A stretch of DNA of 64,000 nucleotides from positions 1 to 64,000 of the forward strand of contig JAAFAI010000021.1 in assembly GCA_018222405.1 (NCBI GenBank), read 5' to 3'. The notes under the pieces are model-generated. The model had not been told where the DNA came from. It made no database searches and saw only the letters and a list, made by a program, of their open reading frames with translations. Shown here in pieces: positions 47,157 to 55,842 of the stretch. A program made the translations under genes and the position numbers. The stretch's first letter is position 1; every line of letters starts with the position of its first letter. The DNA comes from Gammaproteobacteria bacterium (GTDB lineage: Bacteria; Pseudomonadota; Gammaproteobacteria; Enterobacterales; Alteromonadaceae).

Positions 47157-47683
47157 TCACTGAATCGGTCTACACAAACCACCGATCGCCCCCCCGCTTT
47201 CTCGACCGCCTCACGAATAAGGCTTTGTGCACTATTGGCCTCATCCATCCGGGCGGGTGGAAAGCGGGCGATTTCCCATTCATCAACATCCGGATCAAAG
47301 AAATACACCACCAGCGTGGGTAGCTTATTTGGCTTGCCCCGACCTTCAATAGTCAGCCTGGAAATCTCACCAACCGGCATCTTTTGCTCGCCAAACTGGA
47401 TAGTCTGTTCCTGCAGCCAGACCTTTACATTGGCTACCTTGTAATAGTCATCAATTAACTCCTGGGGCGGTACAGACCAGCGTTTAACCAGGGCGAAAAG
47501 GGCGAGAATGAAGAACACGGAGACCACAACAACGTCCATCAAAAACCTCAGAGACTGACCAAAAGAATACGCTTTGGTTAGCCTATAACCAGACAGGTTG
47601 CCTGAGCTATCAAAGATCCGCCATTGCTTACCAGAAATACGACAACTTTGCCTGTAACCCCTAATGCAGCGGGTGTTGCTCAA
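47153..47683 (-). CDS. Small single-pass membrane protein of unknown function
   Basis: I do not recognise this protein of up to 176 residues. It has a polar start, one strong membrane helix (about 48-66, MDVVVVSVFFILALFALV) and a soluble C-terminal domain with a beta-rich core (RLTIEGRGKPNKLPTLVVYFFDPDVDEWEIARFP). The start is uncertain: the longest frame begins with TTG at 47683, overlaps the sensor gene by 23 bases and lacks a ribosome binding site, while the first ATG is at 47539, right at the helix. Its last four bases overlap the converging oxygenase gene. It is probably made from the same transcript as the sensor-regulator. Confidence 0.6.
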   Translation of the reverse strand: MSNTRCIRGYRQSCRISGKQWRIFDSSGNLSGYRLTKAYSFGQSLRFLMDVVVVSVFFILALFALVKRWSVPPQELIDDYYKVANVKVWLQEQTIQFGEQKMPVGEISRLTIEGRGKPNKLPTLVVYFFDPDVDEWEIARFPPARMDEANSAQSLIREAVEKAGGRSVVCVDRFSD

Positions 47684-50600
47684 TAAACTCGGAGGGGGTA
47701 ACGTTGAACAGCGCTTTAAAACACTGTGAAAAATAGGAATGGGATGAGAATCCGCATTGCTCTACCACGTGGGAAACTCTCTCGCCCTGCTCCAGTAACT
47801 GTCGCGCTTTTTGCAGCCGGTAGTTACGAATGTAGGCATTGGGCGTCAGGTTAAATACCGATTTGCATTTGCGCTGTAGCTGCCGCTCACTGATAAATAA
47901 TTTGTCGGCTAACTGAGACAGCCCAAAGTCAGCGTCAACCGCACACTCATTAAGTACCGCGTTGAGTCTATTATAAAACTGCTGGTCTGAGGGGGAGTCA
48001 AACACCGGCTCCTGTTGCTGTGCGGTCAATGCCGTATTCGCTTTTTGCCCGATAAGCTGACGGATTTGCAGTAAGTTAAACAGGGTTAACATCAGCTCTT
48101 CGTCGTCAAAGGGCTTGGTCAGAAACGCATCAACCAGCGCCTCCTTGCTGCGTAAACGGGTATCACGATCGTGTTTGGCTGTTAGCATTAATACCGGAAT
48201 GTGGCAGGTAAGTTCATTACCACGAACAGCCTGAAGCACCTGATAACCGGTAATATCTGGCAACATAAAGTCGAGAATAACAATGTCGGGGATATGTTCG
48301 GTTATCCACTCGATCGCCGCCTGGCCGCTATCAACAGTGTTTACCGAGAAGTGACCGGTAAGCTTATTGGCCAGGATCCATTTCATATCCGGATCGTCTT
48401 CTACTATCACCAGTTCATGAGCGGCTTTTTGTTCGCTATTATCAAACTGCAACACTTTGTTGGCCGACATCAGCGCCAGCGCACTGTCGTAAGCTTTTGC
48501 AGATTGCCCCGGCTCTGTGATCAAGTGGTGCTGAGGAGTAACTACCGGCATTGAAACAATAAACGCATTACCATTATCCCGAGCCGCAAAACAAACAGAC
48601 CCCTGATAGTTCTCCAGCGTTTGTTTAACTAACGCTAAACCCAGTCCACTGCCCGCCACCCCGGTGCGGTGTTCTGGTAAACGATAGAACCGTTCAAACA
48701 AGTCTGCCGATGCCGGGATAGGCACACCCTGGCTGTACACTGTAACAGTGCACTGGTCCCGGTCTGTGGTTTCTGCGGATAATTCAATAGTGCTCTTTGC
48801 CTCACCGTATTTCACCGCATTTGATAAAAGATTCCCCAGAATCAATTCCAATGCCGGCACCGAGAGGCCCACCGTTATTTCCGGGCAGTGCCATACGATC
48901 TTCATTCCCCGGCTCGCTGCCATTTTGTCAAAGTCACCAGCTACACTACTGATAACCTGCTGCAGTTGGGCAACGCTATGCTCTTCATCCGGCTGAGTCA
49001 TATCATTAAAACCTATGAGCTGATTAACCAGATGATTCAGGCGCAAAGCATTTCGCTGTACCAGGGTTAGTGAATTGGCCTGATTCCCATCAGAGCTCGC
49101 CAGCAGATCTTTTACCGGGTTTAATATAAGGGTCAGAGGGGTTTTAAACTCATGGGTAATATCGGCAAAAATGCGATTTTTTTCTTCCAGGGTTGAGCGT
49201 AATAGCTGATTGTTTTCATCCAGCAACACCGACTGTTTACTTAACTGCGCGGTTCTTTCCTCAACCAGCCCTTCCAGTTGTTGCTGGCGCTGCTGGAGCT
49301 GTCTGAGCCGCCATTGGTACCCCAGAGTGAGTATTCCTACCGCAGCTATTGCATACAAACAAAACGCCCACCAGGTAACCCACGGTGCCGGAGCAACTGT
49401 AATCGCCAGCAAGCGCTGAGGTTCGCTCCATTGCTGGTCGTGATTACGCGACTGAATATTAAGCTCAAAAGTCCCGCTGGGAAGCTGCGAGAAATACACT
49501 GCATTCTCACCGGGCGGAATATTTATCCATTGCTTGCTTAGCGGCAACAGCTGATAACGATAGGCCACCTCATGCTGATTAATGAAATCCAGATTACTTA
49601 CGGTAAGTGCCAGCTGCACGTGATCATAATTTAGGCTTAGCGAGCCATTTTGTGGAGGTGTTATTGCCACTTCCCGGGATTCATCGAGCAGTTGCAAGCG
49701 GCTGATTTGCACCCTTGATTCATTAGCCTGCGGCGCAACCTGAGCCGGGTCGAATTGAGTAACCCCGTTTATACCACCAAATACCAGATGGCCATTTTGC
49801 CGTTTTAAAAAAGCGCCGGTATTGAACTCACGCCCCTGTAAACCATCACTCACCGACAGGTTCCAGAACTGCTCGCTGTCTGGAGAGAATCGACTTAAGC
49901 CATCGTTGGTACTCATCCACAGGTTGCCGGCTTCATCTTCCAGCAAACTGTAGATATGCGCATTAGCTAAGCCATTTTTAACCGTAAAACCGGAGAAGGT
50001 TTCGGTTTTGCGATCAAAGCGATACAGCCCCAGGCTGGACCCAACCCAGGTAACACCATTGGCGGCATGCAGCACGGTTTTAATCTGACCGGGCGCCAGC
50101 CCATTTGGTGGTTTGGAGGCGGCATGCAATCGCTTCACACTCTGGCGAAGAGGATCCACCAGCAAAATACCTGAGTGATGGGTTGCCAGCCACAAACGGT
50201 GGTCAGTGTCCTGCGAGATGTGCCAGATAATTTGATTGCGGGGGATACCTGCGGCCTCATAGAGCCAGCTAAAATCCTCGCCGGCCTGCTCTGCTATCCG
50301 GTAAAGCCCATTGAGTGATGCGACCCATAGATAGCCTTCATGATCTTCGAACATGGCGGTTATCTTATTCTTATCAGGCGCCATCAGCCCACGGGCAGGC
50401 TTTAGCACAAGACGATCAGGATCCAGTTTAAACAGGTTGCAATCGCCCCCCTGTTTATTATCGCTGCCCACCCAGAGTTCCCCCTGACGGGTAACGTAAC
50501 TTACCGGGAACGTGTTGACGTGAGCGCATTCGCCCTCTGCGGATATGTCTTTCTGCCACTTATAATGCCGGGCATTATCGCTGTACATTGCCAGCCTGGT

Positions 50601-51722
50601 GTTGGTGGCCACCAGTAAAGCCTCTTCGTACTCACCCACCCCGCGAATAAACGGCTCATCTAACACAGGCTCCGACTGCGCAGACAACTGCAAAATGCGA
50701 TTTTCGCGTTTCCAGAATACGTTTACACCACCGCCAAGATTTCCCAGCCACACTGCCTGCTCATCTTCAAATACCGACTTTATTTCACCATTACTAAGGG
50801 TCAACGGCGAGTCGCTATCAGGTTTTATATGATCAATGAGTCGCAACTGCTCATCAAAAACCAACAAACCGTGGCCATGAATACTTACCCAGTAATTTCC
50901 ATTAGTGCGTTGATGAACAACCGTGGCAAGCCGCATTAAATGCGTGGGGTATTGAGCTGGCCATGACACACTACGCATTGCGCTAATGTCACTTCGCGGT
51001 GCGATAAACACCCCCTCAGGGGAGAACCAGAACAAATTATCACCAGCATGGTAAAGACCAGCGCTTTCCACGAGTTCAGGCAATGCCGCCCGCTGCCAGC
51101 TATCATCGTCTGACAACCACCAAACCTGCTGCCTGGCGTCCCGGAACAACAGTTTCCCTTCGGCTGGAAGAATACTATGACGGGTTGAGGCTGCGGCAGG
51201 CAGTTTGATTGACCTTAAAATTTGCTGGCCGCGAATCTGATAAAGATGCTCATTGAGCAGAGCCCAAACAGTATCGCCCTGGCCAATAAGCTCTACCAGA
51301 GCCTTGCTATCGGTGAGCGGTGACGGAGCATAGGTCATGGTATGAGTGTCAATGATAGCCAGGCCGGAGTCAGTGCCAACCCACAGTAGCCCTGCGCTAT
51401 CCAGGACTATGGTGTTTACGGTATTAGTAGGTAGCGAGAGGGGGTCAGCCGGATCATGACGAAAGGTCACGAAGTCATACCCATCATAGCGGGCAACGCC
51501 ATCGGTTGTGGCGAACCACATAAATCCCCGATGGTCTTTAGCGATATCGATCACCGACATTTGCGGCAGGCCGTCATCCACAGAGAGATGCCTGAATACC
51601 TGCCCCTCAGCCAAGGCATGGCCAATAGAGCAAACCACCAGCACCCAACCCATAAGTAAAGTGCCGGTTAACGATAACCGTCGAGCATTTCCTTTTTGAC
51701 GTCCGATCTCAAAAACTGCCAT
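47661..51722 (-). CDS. Hybrid two-component sensor/AraC-type regulator (HTCS) with beta-propeller input
   Basis: A 1353-residue inner-membrane protein containing a whole signalling pathway. Order: signal/anchor (about 18-40); two Reg_prop beta propellers in the periplasm (about 45-690, motifs like GFMWFATTDGVARYDGYDF); a Y_Y_Y domain (about 690-760); a membrane helix near 770-790; dimerisation domain with phospho-His857 (DITHEFKTPL); ATPase domain with NLLSNAVKYGEAK and GSGLGLALVKQ; receiver domain with Asp1151 in VILDFMLPD; and a C-terminal AraC-type double HTH (about 1250-1350). Such HTCS proteins bind an oligosaccharide and activate a degradation locus, best known from Bacteroidetes. Here no glycan gene lies next to it; the arabinan locus is 20 kb away and is only one candidate target. 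Confidence 0.93.
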   Translation of the reverse strand: MAVFEIGRQKGNARRLSLTGTLLMGWVLVVCSIGHALAEGQVFRHLSVDDGLPQMSVIDIAKDHRGFMWFATTDGVARYDGYDFVTFRHDPADPLSLPTNTVNTIVLDSAGLLWVGTDSGLAIIDTHTMTYAPSPLTDSKALVELIGQGDTVWALLNEHLYQIRGQQILRSIKLPAAASTRHSILPAEGKLLFRDARQQVWWLSDDDSWQRAALPELVESAGLYHAGDNLFWFSPEGVFIAPRSDISAMRSVSWPAQYPTHLMRLATVVHQRTNGNYWVSIHGHGLLVFDEQLRLIDHIKPDSDSPLTLSNGEIKSVFEDEQAVWLGNLGGGVNVFWKRENRILQLSAQSEPVLDEPFIRGVGEYEEALLVATNTRLAMYSDNARHYKWQKDISAEGECAHVNTFPVSYVTRQGELWVGSDNKQGGDCNLFKLDPDRLVLKPARGLMAPDKNKITAMFEDHEGYLWVASLNGLYRIAEQAGEDFSWLYEAAGIPRNQIIWHISQDTDHRLWLATHHSGILLVDPLRQSVKRLHAASKPPNGLAPGQIKTVLHAANGVTWVGSSLGLYRFDRKTETFSGFTVKNGLANAHIYSLLEDEAGNLWMSTNDGLSRFSPDSEQFWNLSVSDGLQGREFNTGAFLKRQNGHLVFGGINGVTQFDPAQVAPQANESRVQISRLQLLDESREVAITPPQNGSLSLNYDHVQLALTVSNLDFINQHEVAYRYQLLPLSKQWINIPPGENAVYFSQLPSGTFELNIQSRNHDQQWSEPQRLLAITVAPAPWVTWWAFCLYAIAAVGILTLGYQWRLRQLQQRQQQLEGLVEERTAQLSKQSVLLDENNQLLRSTLEEKNRIFADITHEFKTPLTLILNPVKDLLASSDGNQANSLTLVQRNALRLNHLVNQLIGFNDMTQPDEEHSVAQLQQVISSVAGDFDKMAASRGMKIVWHCPEITVGLSVPALELILGNLLSNAVKYGEAKSTIELSAETTDRDQCTVTVYSQGVPIPASADLFERFYRLPEHRTGVAGSGLGLALVKQTLENYQGSVCFAARDNGNAFIVSMPVVTPQHHLITEPGQSAKAYDSALALMSANKVLQFDNSEQKAAHELVIVEDDPDMKWILANKLTGHFSVNTVDSGQAAIEWITEHIPDIVILDFMLPDITGYQVLQAVRGNELTCHIPVLMLTAKHDRDTRLRSKEALVDAFLTKPFDDEELMLTLFNLLQIRQLIGQKANTALTAQQQEPVFDSPSDQQFYNRLNAVLNECAVDADFGLSQLADKLFISERQLQRKCKSVFNLTPNAYIRNYRLQKARQLLEQGERVSHVVEQCGFSSHSYFSQCFKALFNVTPSEFIEQHPLH

Positions 51723-52124
51723 ACATCCACTACGTTGCGCCAGTTATGCTTTTTCTGCTTTTTTTATGTTTTATTTTTCAAATACTAAGCCTAAATTCTA
51801 TGCTGCCCGATATTTACCCGGGTGTCGACTAAAAAACCAACAATCGTCATATTTAAATGATTTTGATGCTGTCCGTGCTGGTCACGGATAGCGATTAATT
51901 GGCGTGCTCAAAGGCAGATCAGAGAAGCGTATCAGACGAGTGGCCGGTTATCTGCCACCAAACACTTTATTTACAATATATTTACAACTATAGTCTAAAG
52001 ACGCAAAAGGAGTTGCTCCGGTGAGTACCTTACGCATTAACTTTGCCTATAGATGTAACAACATAAAACATGATGCGAAGGTGCCTATCGTAGCTTGGAA
52101 TTTTTTTTATGTTGGAGATGAATC
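51723..52124. promoter_or_regulatory. Divergent intergenic region
   Basis: A 400-base gap between the leftward sensor gene and the DUF3718 gene. It is AT-rich and must carry both promoters; a TATAGT box at 51989-51994 with a poor -35 is the best -10 candidate for rightward transcription. A possible short ORF starts at 52021. Confidence 0.35.
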
Positions 52125-52128
52125 ATGA
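52021..52128 (+). CDS. Possible 35-residue short ORF coupled to the DUF3718 gene
   Basis: A GTG at 52021 follows AAAGGAG at good spacing (eight bases) and opens a 35-codon frame (VSTLRINFAYRCNNI start) whose TGA stop overlaps the ATG of the next gene as ATGA. The peptide has no recognisable family, signal or composition bias. It may be a leader that affects translation of the DUF3718 gene, or a chance frame; the next gene also has its own GGAG site. Confidence 0.35.
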   Translation: MSTLRINFAYRCNNIKHDAKVPIVAWNFFYVGDES

Positions 52129-52514
52129 ACTACTTCAAATTAGCTGGAGTGATAGCGGCGCTATCGGTTTCCAGCCAGATCAAGGCACAGGATATTCAGT
52201 TTGTCGCAGCCGACAACAGCCCGGAAACAAAGCTTTGCGTCAGCGCAGTTAACAACGACCTGGATTCCATGAAGGGGCGACTGTTCCGGATGGGCATGGG
52301 TGATGCAGTGCGAAGAAATATTAACCGCATTACCTGTAACGATATGTCGGTGGCAAAATTCGCACATAAATACCGCGCTCAGGACACCTTTGTGTACCTC
52401 AACAATCGCAGCGCTTATGGCAATAAAGCCAAGCCGTCGGTGACGATAAACGATTTGGCGCAAACCAGCAGTTCAGACGAACCGGTTATTGTTTACGTCT
52501 CATCGGCCCGTTGA
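52125..52514 (+). CDS. Secreted DUF3718 protein
   Basis: A 129-residue periplasmic protein with a signal peptide (SSQIKA) and the DUF3718 pattern: a Cys before an alpha-helical run (LCVSAVNNDLDSMKGRLFRMG) and a second Cys in ITCNDMSVAKFAHKY, probably forming a disulphide. The family is found mainly in Alteromonadales and related marine bacteria; its role is unknown. GGAG lies upstream and a terminator follows. Confidence 0.75.
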   Translation: MNYFKLAGVIAALSVSSQIKAQDIQFVAADNSPETKLCVSAVNNDLDSMKGRLFRMGMGDAVRRNINRITCNDMSVAKFAHKYRAQDTFVYLNNRSAYGNKAKPSVTINDLAQTSSSDEPVIVYVSSAR

Positions 52515-52542
52515 TTAGCCGCTATAATTGTATTCAAAACAC

Positions 52543-52572
52543 AGAAGGGAGCTGCAGGCTCCTTTCTTTTTA
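52543..52572 (+). terminator. Terminator after the DUF3718 gene
   Basis: An 8-bp stem AAGGGAGC/GCTCCTTT (one G-T pair) with a short loop and a following CTTTTT run. It overlaps the stop codon of the converging apbE gene. Confidence 0.7.
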
Positions 52573-53505
52573 GCGGTACACCCAGTGCGTTAAGCCCTGG
52601 CTGGCTAAAAAGTCTTCTGCTCCTGCTCCCTGTAACATTGCCAGGGTAGCCAGCAACCCCGCCTGCGTGCAGGAATCTGCCGCAACCGTTACCGAACGGG
52701 GCGGCTCCTCAACCGGGAAACCGGTTTCAGGGTTTAATATGTGGCTATAGCGCTTGCCTTCATGTAACAGGTATCGACGAGCATCGCCGCTGGTAGCCAG
52801 CCCGCCCTGAAAAATTTTCACCAGGGTTTCGCCCTGCTCAGTCTTTAAAGGGTTTTCAATGCCGATATACCAGGGCTGGTCGTTAAGCCGCCGGCGTGTG
52901 ACCTGAATATCGCCGCCAAAATTGACTACCACAGACACTTCTGGCGCCTGTTCAGACACCAGTGTCGCAACCCGGTCCACGGCATATTCTTTGCCGATAC
53001 CGCCCACATCCAGTTGCATGCCTGCCGGTAAAGTCACGGTATTTGCGGTCAGCGCTACCCGTTGCCAGCCAATCAGGCTCAACAACGCATCAATATCAGA
53101 TTGCGATGGTAATTGGTCTGAGCCGTTGAAGCGCCAGACCTTGCCTAATATCCCTGACGTAATATCAAACATGCCCTCGCTGAGCTGATAACAGGTATTG
53201 GCAAAACTTAATAGCCGGAAGGTCTCATCATCGATAGGAATTGGCTTGCCGTGGCTGCTATTAATTGCGCTAATTACGCTGTCAGCCCGGTAACGGCTGT
53301 ACTTATGTTCTATTCGTTTCGCTTCGCTACAAGCCAACTGGGTAATCTGCCGGGCCAGTTGCTTATCATCAGTTTCGATGAGGATTTCGCACGGGCTGGC
53401 CATGGCATCGAAAGTGCCCAGCATAAAGCCTTCCCGCGCTTGTAGGGTAACCGCCAGCTCTGCTTTCGGAGCAGCCCCGGCGGGGTTGGCTTGATTAGCG
53501 GCCAT
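52570..53505 (-). CDS. apbE: FAD:protein FMN transferase
   Basis: A 311-residue ApbE-family enzyme that attaches FMN from FAD covalently to a Ser or Thr of target proteins outside the cytoplasm. Visible are the start GTFDAMASPCEILIE, the SRYRADSVISAIN loop, LDVGGIGKEYAVDRV, VNFGGDIQV and the C-terminal SHILNPETGFPV followed by VTVAADSCTQAGLLATL, all family marks. No clear signal peptide is seen at the annotated start, so the true start or export route is uncertain. It is the last gene after TlpA-like, DUF4266 and DUF3570 genes, which suggests its substrate is one of them. Confidence 0.92.
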   Translation of the reverse strand: MAANQANPAGAAPKAELAVTLQAREGFMLGTFDAMASPCEILIETDDKQLARQITQLACSEAKRIEHKYSRYRADSVISAINSSHGKPIPIDDETFRLLSFANTCYQLSEGMFDITSGILGKVWRFNGSDQLPSQSDIDALLSLIGWQRVALTANTVTLPAGMQLDVGGIGKEYAVDRVATLVSEQAPEVSVVVNFGGDIQVTRRRLNDQPWYIGIENPLKTEQGETLVKIFQGGLATSGDARRYLLHEGKRYSHILNPETGFPVEEPPRSVTVAADSCTQAGLLATLAMLQGAGAEDFLASQGLTHWVYR

Positions 53506-53523
53506 AAGTAGGCTGTGCTTACC

Positions 53524-54843
53524 TTAGAAGTGATAGTTAAACTGTAATATAACGGCTTTCACACTGGGGTAAAGGTCTAAATCGGCCAACACGCCTGGTT
53601 CATCAAAGCCGGCGTTTTTCGGATCCTGCTGATAATACTCAGCACGAACTGCCCATTCATGGCCGTTTTCCATTTTATGCCCGTACTTTAAGCCCAGGGT
53701 ATAAGCGGTCATTTCTCCTACCCGATAATCGGCACTGGCGTACATTGGCAGCGGATCGGCCTGGTTAAGGAACGGCCGGTAAAACTCCGCAGCACTTTGC
53801 TGGTAATAGCGCAAATGCGGCTGAATGTAATCGTTATCTCCTAAATTAAAACGGAAACGTGAATCAATGGTATGTGAGTCGATATCCCAGTCATCAGTAG
53901 CAAAACGATAAGACACATCCACCACAGCGTTATCCAGCGCATATTTGGTTTGCCAGAAGAAACTTTGCTTGGTGCGTGAATCCGGGCGGCCTTCATAAAT
54001 GATATCCTGGGTCATACCGGCATTGTCCACCACACTTAACAGTTTGTAGGGGTCTGTCATGAAACCATCGACCACACTCAGACCGTAATTAAACTGCATT
54101 AGCATACGGCGATTAATTACCTGGGTAACGCCTAAGATAAGGTCAGTCGTCGTTTTACTTTCCGAGCCGGTTTTGTTTTCGCCTTCCTCGTAGTCATCGT
54201 CCCATTCAAACTCGTCTTCGCCTTCATCGTTGTCGTCGCCGAGATAGGTCGGGACCAGCATGCTGGTGAGTGCATCAGGCGTTCCGCCAACCGGGTTGAT
54301 GGAATCAAACTGGAACGACAACCCCGCCGACAAAGTGGTGTTACGCATAAATAAATCTTTTTCCAGTAAGCCACTCAAACCCAGTGATAAGTAATCATAC
54401 TCGGTAGATACATTTACAGCGCCGGTAGCCCGCCAGGTATCTGCAAAGGGTTGCATCCACGAGCCCGACACCTGCACTCTGGTATCACGGAATGTATCAT
54501 CCAGCGGTGTTTCACCGGCGTTAACCACATAGCCGTCTTTGCCCGACGGGCGGGAAAATGTCTGCGCATAAGGCTGTGCCACTGCCCCGTTGGCCGATGC
54601 TCCGGTCAGCGTGTCGAGCACCAGTTTAACGTTAAAAATGCTGTCATCATCATTGGTTTTCGTGGCGTTAATCACACCTTCGGCCAGACTCACCCGGTCA
54701 GTTTCACCGTAATACAGAATTGCGGTGTCGAACTGCCAGTCTTTGAGCATACCCTCTTCGGCCTGGGCAGCAGGAGTACCTAATAACGCGCAGGCTGCAC
54801 CGGCCAGCGCACTGGCTACTGTTGCTTTATTGTTTAGTTGCAT
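53524..54843 (-). CDS. DUF3570 outer-membrane barrel-like protein
   Basis: A 439-residue protein with a signal peptide (TPAAQA) and DUF3570 features: strand-rich sequence throughout, SRPSGKDGYVVNAGETPLDDTFRDTR near residue 100, an acidic loop (about 200-225, EGEDEFEWDDDYEEGE) that may bind cations, and a terminal Phe (LQFNYHF). It is probably an outer-membrane barrel. The start overlaps the DUF4266 stop by ten bases, and its GGAGG ribosome binding site lies within the last codons of that gene. Confidence 0.85.
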   Translation of the reverse strand: MQLNNKATVASALAGAACALLGTPAAQAEEGMLKDWQFDTAILYYGETDRVSLAEGVINATKTNDDDSIFNVKLVLDTLTGASANGAVAQPYAQTFSRPSGKDGYVVNAGETPLDDTFRDTRVQVSGSWMQPFADTWRATGAVNVSTEYDYLSLGLSGLLEKDLFMRNTTLSAGLSFQFDSINPVGGTPDALTSMLVPTYLGDDNDEGEDEFEWDDDYEEGENKTGSESKTTTDLILGVTQVINRRMLMQFNYGLSVVDGFMTDPYKLLSVVDNAGMTQDIIYEGRPDSRTKQSFFWQTKYALDNAVVDVSYRFATDDWDIDSHTIDSRFRFNLGDNDYIQPHLRYYQQSAAEFYRPFLNQADPLPMYASADYRVGEMTAYTLGLKYGHKMENGHEWAVRAEYYQQDPKNAGFDEPGVLADLDLYPSVKAVILQFNYHF

Positions 54844-55058
54844 CCGCAGCCGCCTCCGGCAAATGAACGACCACCACTGGTGGCTTCCTTACTGAAATAA
54901 ATGTGATCATCCAGGCCCAAATCGACGCCTTCAGCGCCCAATGCCATTTCATCTTTAGCCAGCAAATCACGTTCCCAGGGCTGTACACCAAGCGAAGCAC
55001 AACCGCTTAATTGAAGAACACCCGCAAGGGCTACAAAAGCTAAAAATTTGCGTTTCAT
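54834..55058 (-). CDS. DUF4266 small lipoprotein with Gly/Cys-rich tail
   Basis: A 74-residue lipoprotein (lipobox L-S-G-C, Cys20) of the DUF4266 family. The mature part is acidic with PWERDLLAKDEMAL and ends in SKEATSGGRSFAGGGCGCN. The tail has a Thr-Ser-Gly-Gly-x-Ser segment (60-65) reminiscent of sites flavinylated by ApbE (usual core S/T-G-A-S/T), plus Cys71 and Cys73 that could bind metal or form a disulphide handled by the adjacent thioredoxin. This makes it a candidate carrier of covalent FMN, but that is inference. It overlaps DUF3570 by ten bases. Confidence 0.85.
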   Translation of the reverse strand: MKRKFLAFVALAGVLQLSGCASLGVQPWERDLLAKDEMALGAEGVDLGLDDHIYFSKEATSGGRSFAGGGCGCN

Positions 55059-55067
55059 ACTAAACTC

Positions 55068-55565
55068 CTATTCGGCCAACAGGCCCTGAATTTCCTGCTC
55101 GTAGCTGGCTTGTTTCTCTACGTGGAACCCCTGATGGGCAATCCGAAGCTGTCCGGTTTTATCAATCAGGTAGCTGGTAGGCATGCCCTTAAGCTGATAG
55201 GTTTGAGCCGAATTACCCTCGGGATCGAAAGCCACCGGGAAGTGGGCTGGCAACTTACTTAAAAATTCATCAGCCGTTAATCTCTCACTATCGAGATTAA
55301 CGGCGATTACCGTGAAACCTTGCTCACCATATTTCGCCTGCATGTCATTCATCCAGGGAAAGGAGCGCTGACAGGGCTTACACCAGCTGGCCCAAAAATC
55401 GAGGTATACTACCTGACCCCGGTAGTCAGATAACTTCACCTGTTGATTGGTTAAATTGAGCACCAGCTCAGGCGCTGGTTGTGCGGCATAGGCCAGGTTG
55501 GCAGTACTAAAAAGCAGACCAGCAGATAAACTGATAACGCCTGCCAAGGCTCGGATACGACTCAT
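55068..55565 (-). CDS. TlpA-like periplasmic thioredoxin
   Basis: A 165-residue protein with a signal peptide (ANLAYA) and a thioredoxin fold with active site WCKPC (Cys62, Cys65) within LDFWASWCKPCQRSF, and the cis-Pro region GMPTSYLID. It should reduce or transfer disulphides in the periplasm. It is the first gene of the leftward TlpA-DUF4266-DUF3570-ApbE operon (nine bases before DUF4266), so the Cys pair of DUF4266 is a plausible client. Confidence 0.9.
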   Translation of the reverse strand: MSRIRALAGVISLSAGLLFSTANLAYAAQPAPELVLNLTNQQVKLSDYRGQVVYLDFWASWCKPCQRSFPWMNDMQAKYGEQGFTVIAVNLDSERLTADEFLSKLPAHFPVAFDPEGNSAQTYQLKGMPTSYLIDKTGQLRIAHQGFHVEKQASYEQEIQGLLAE

Positions 55566-55842
55566 CTGAGAATCCTGTTGATGATTAACTGATGAGCAGT
55601 GTAAAAATCAAACCTTAAGGAAAGCTTAAGGAAGTCGAAAATCCTTCTCTGCAGTAAAACCTTCCCTGGCTCGTACTGCACATAACGAAATTTTCTGCCT
55701 GGAATGCAGATCCGCTCGCTTTTACCAATAACTTTGCCGTATATTCTTGTCACCGCTCAGTTTGATGATGCATACAAAGTTGCATTAAGGTCATCGGCCT
55801 GAGCTAACACCCAGGGAATAATAATTTCGACAGGATAAAATC

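Noticed and set aside
55562..55753. 63-residue leftward frame upstream of the TlpA-like gene
   Set aside because: It overlaps the TlpA start, has no ribosome binding site or known pattern, and falls in the promoter gap.
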